64,000 nt of DNA from Haemonchus contortus (Eukaryota > Nematoda > Chromadorea > Rhabditida > Trichostrongylidae), in NCBI GenBank assembly GCA_000469685.2, contig LS997563.1:5624937-5688936 (forward strand), read 5' to 3'. Under the pieces are notes generated by a model. That model ran no database searches and was not told the origin of the DNA. It saw nothing but the letters and a program-made list of their open reading frames with translations. Shown here in pieces: positions 63,700-64,000 of this stretch. The position numbers and the translations under genes were made by a program. How positions within the stretch are numbered: the stretch's first letter is position 1; every line of letters begins with the position of its first letter.

Positions 63700-64000
63700 T
63701 TCTTCTTCTCCCTAGCGTTAATCTCACGCCGTCGCATGGTCCGCTGTTCTTGTCAACCGTCTCCACTTCTGTCGATCCACGGCATCTTCTGCCGTTGTTT
63801 TAGCTTCGGCGTGTCCTTCTTGATCATGTCCCGCCATCTCTTCCTTGGGGCTTCTCGTGATCGCTTACCCGGAACTTCGAAGTCCACTGTCATCCTTATC
63901 GGATGATTCTATGGTCTTCTCAGTACATGCCCGAACCATCGCAGGCGCTGCTCCCTCATCTTCAGCTAGACTGGCGCTGTTTGCATAGCCACCCTGACGT
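63700..64000 (-). mobile_element. RTE LINE 3' tail fragment, second copy
   Basis: On the minus strand from the window edge: AMQTAPV, LKMREQRLRWFGHVLRRP, VDFEVPGKRSREAPRKRWRD, MIKKD, then a basic remnant. Stops interrupt it. It ends near the TTC run at 63690, which may be the element's own 3' microsatellite. It continues beyond the window. Confidence 0.75.

Overview
The window looks like nuclear DNA of a clade V (strongylid, probably hookworm-like) parasitic nematode. The coding exons are short and split by many introns with TTTTCAG-type acceptors. The recognisable proteins read like nematode orthologues, and there is a sequence related to the SL1 spliced leader. The intergenic space is full of mariner/Tc1, RTE-type LINE, SINE-like and MITE debris. 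Nothing bacterial or viral was recognised.

Layout. (1) 0.2-29.3 kb, + strand: a tandem array of SLC6 (SNF) sodium-coupled transporters. Copy A (191-8351) can be assembled exon by exon into an uninterrupted 584-residue reading frame. Copy B (10507-14046) is a 3'-half pseudogene. Copy C (15833 to about 16124) is a two-exon relic. Copy D (22576-29280) keeps all splice sites but has four single-base frameshifts. The space between copies is filled with MITE, mariner, Tc1-like and RTE fragments. (2) 30.4-32.4 kb, +: a TTC36-type TPR protein. (3) 32.7-37.9 kb, -: the mitochondrial tRNA-modification protein MTO1 (mtcu-2 type), with a mariner element in an intron. (4) 40.3-47.1 kb, -: procollagen lysyl hydroxylase (let-268/PLOD type), with a MITE in an intron. 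(5) 47.1-58.8 kb: no recognisable gene, one SINE-like copy. (6) 58.8-62.2 kb, +: a complete 16-exon nucleostemin-type GTPase (nst-1/GNL3) of 557 residues. (7) 62.3-64 kb: intergenic, ending in an RTE LINE tail. From memory, TTC36, mtcu-2 and let-268 orthologues are neighbours on C. elegans chromosome II (clone F52H3), so region 2-4 is probably conserved microsynteny.

The genes are unrelated in function: nutrient uptake, mitochondrial tRNA wobble modification, collagen IV hydroxylation in the ER, and ribosome biogenesis. There is no operon evidence beyond close packing. TTC36 and MTO1 converge tail to tail, with about 300 bp between stop codons.

The main caution concerns quality. Copy A of the transporter, nst-1 and the 3' halves of MTO1 and PLOD are perfectly in frame. 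The 5' halves of MTO1 and PLOD, the ends of TTC36 and parts of transporter copy D carry many 1-2 base indels, mostly insertions next to the same base. That mosaic looks more like unpolished long-read gap filling than gene death. The most unusual biological signals are the two inverted repeat copies carrying an SL1-like sequence, the transporter array with a short terminal exon seen in three copies, and the MITE family ending in TTAA.
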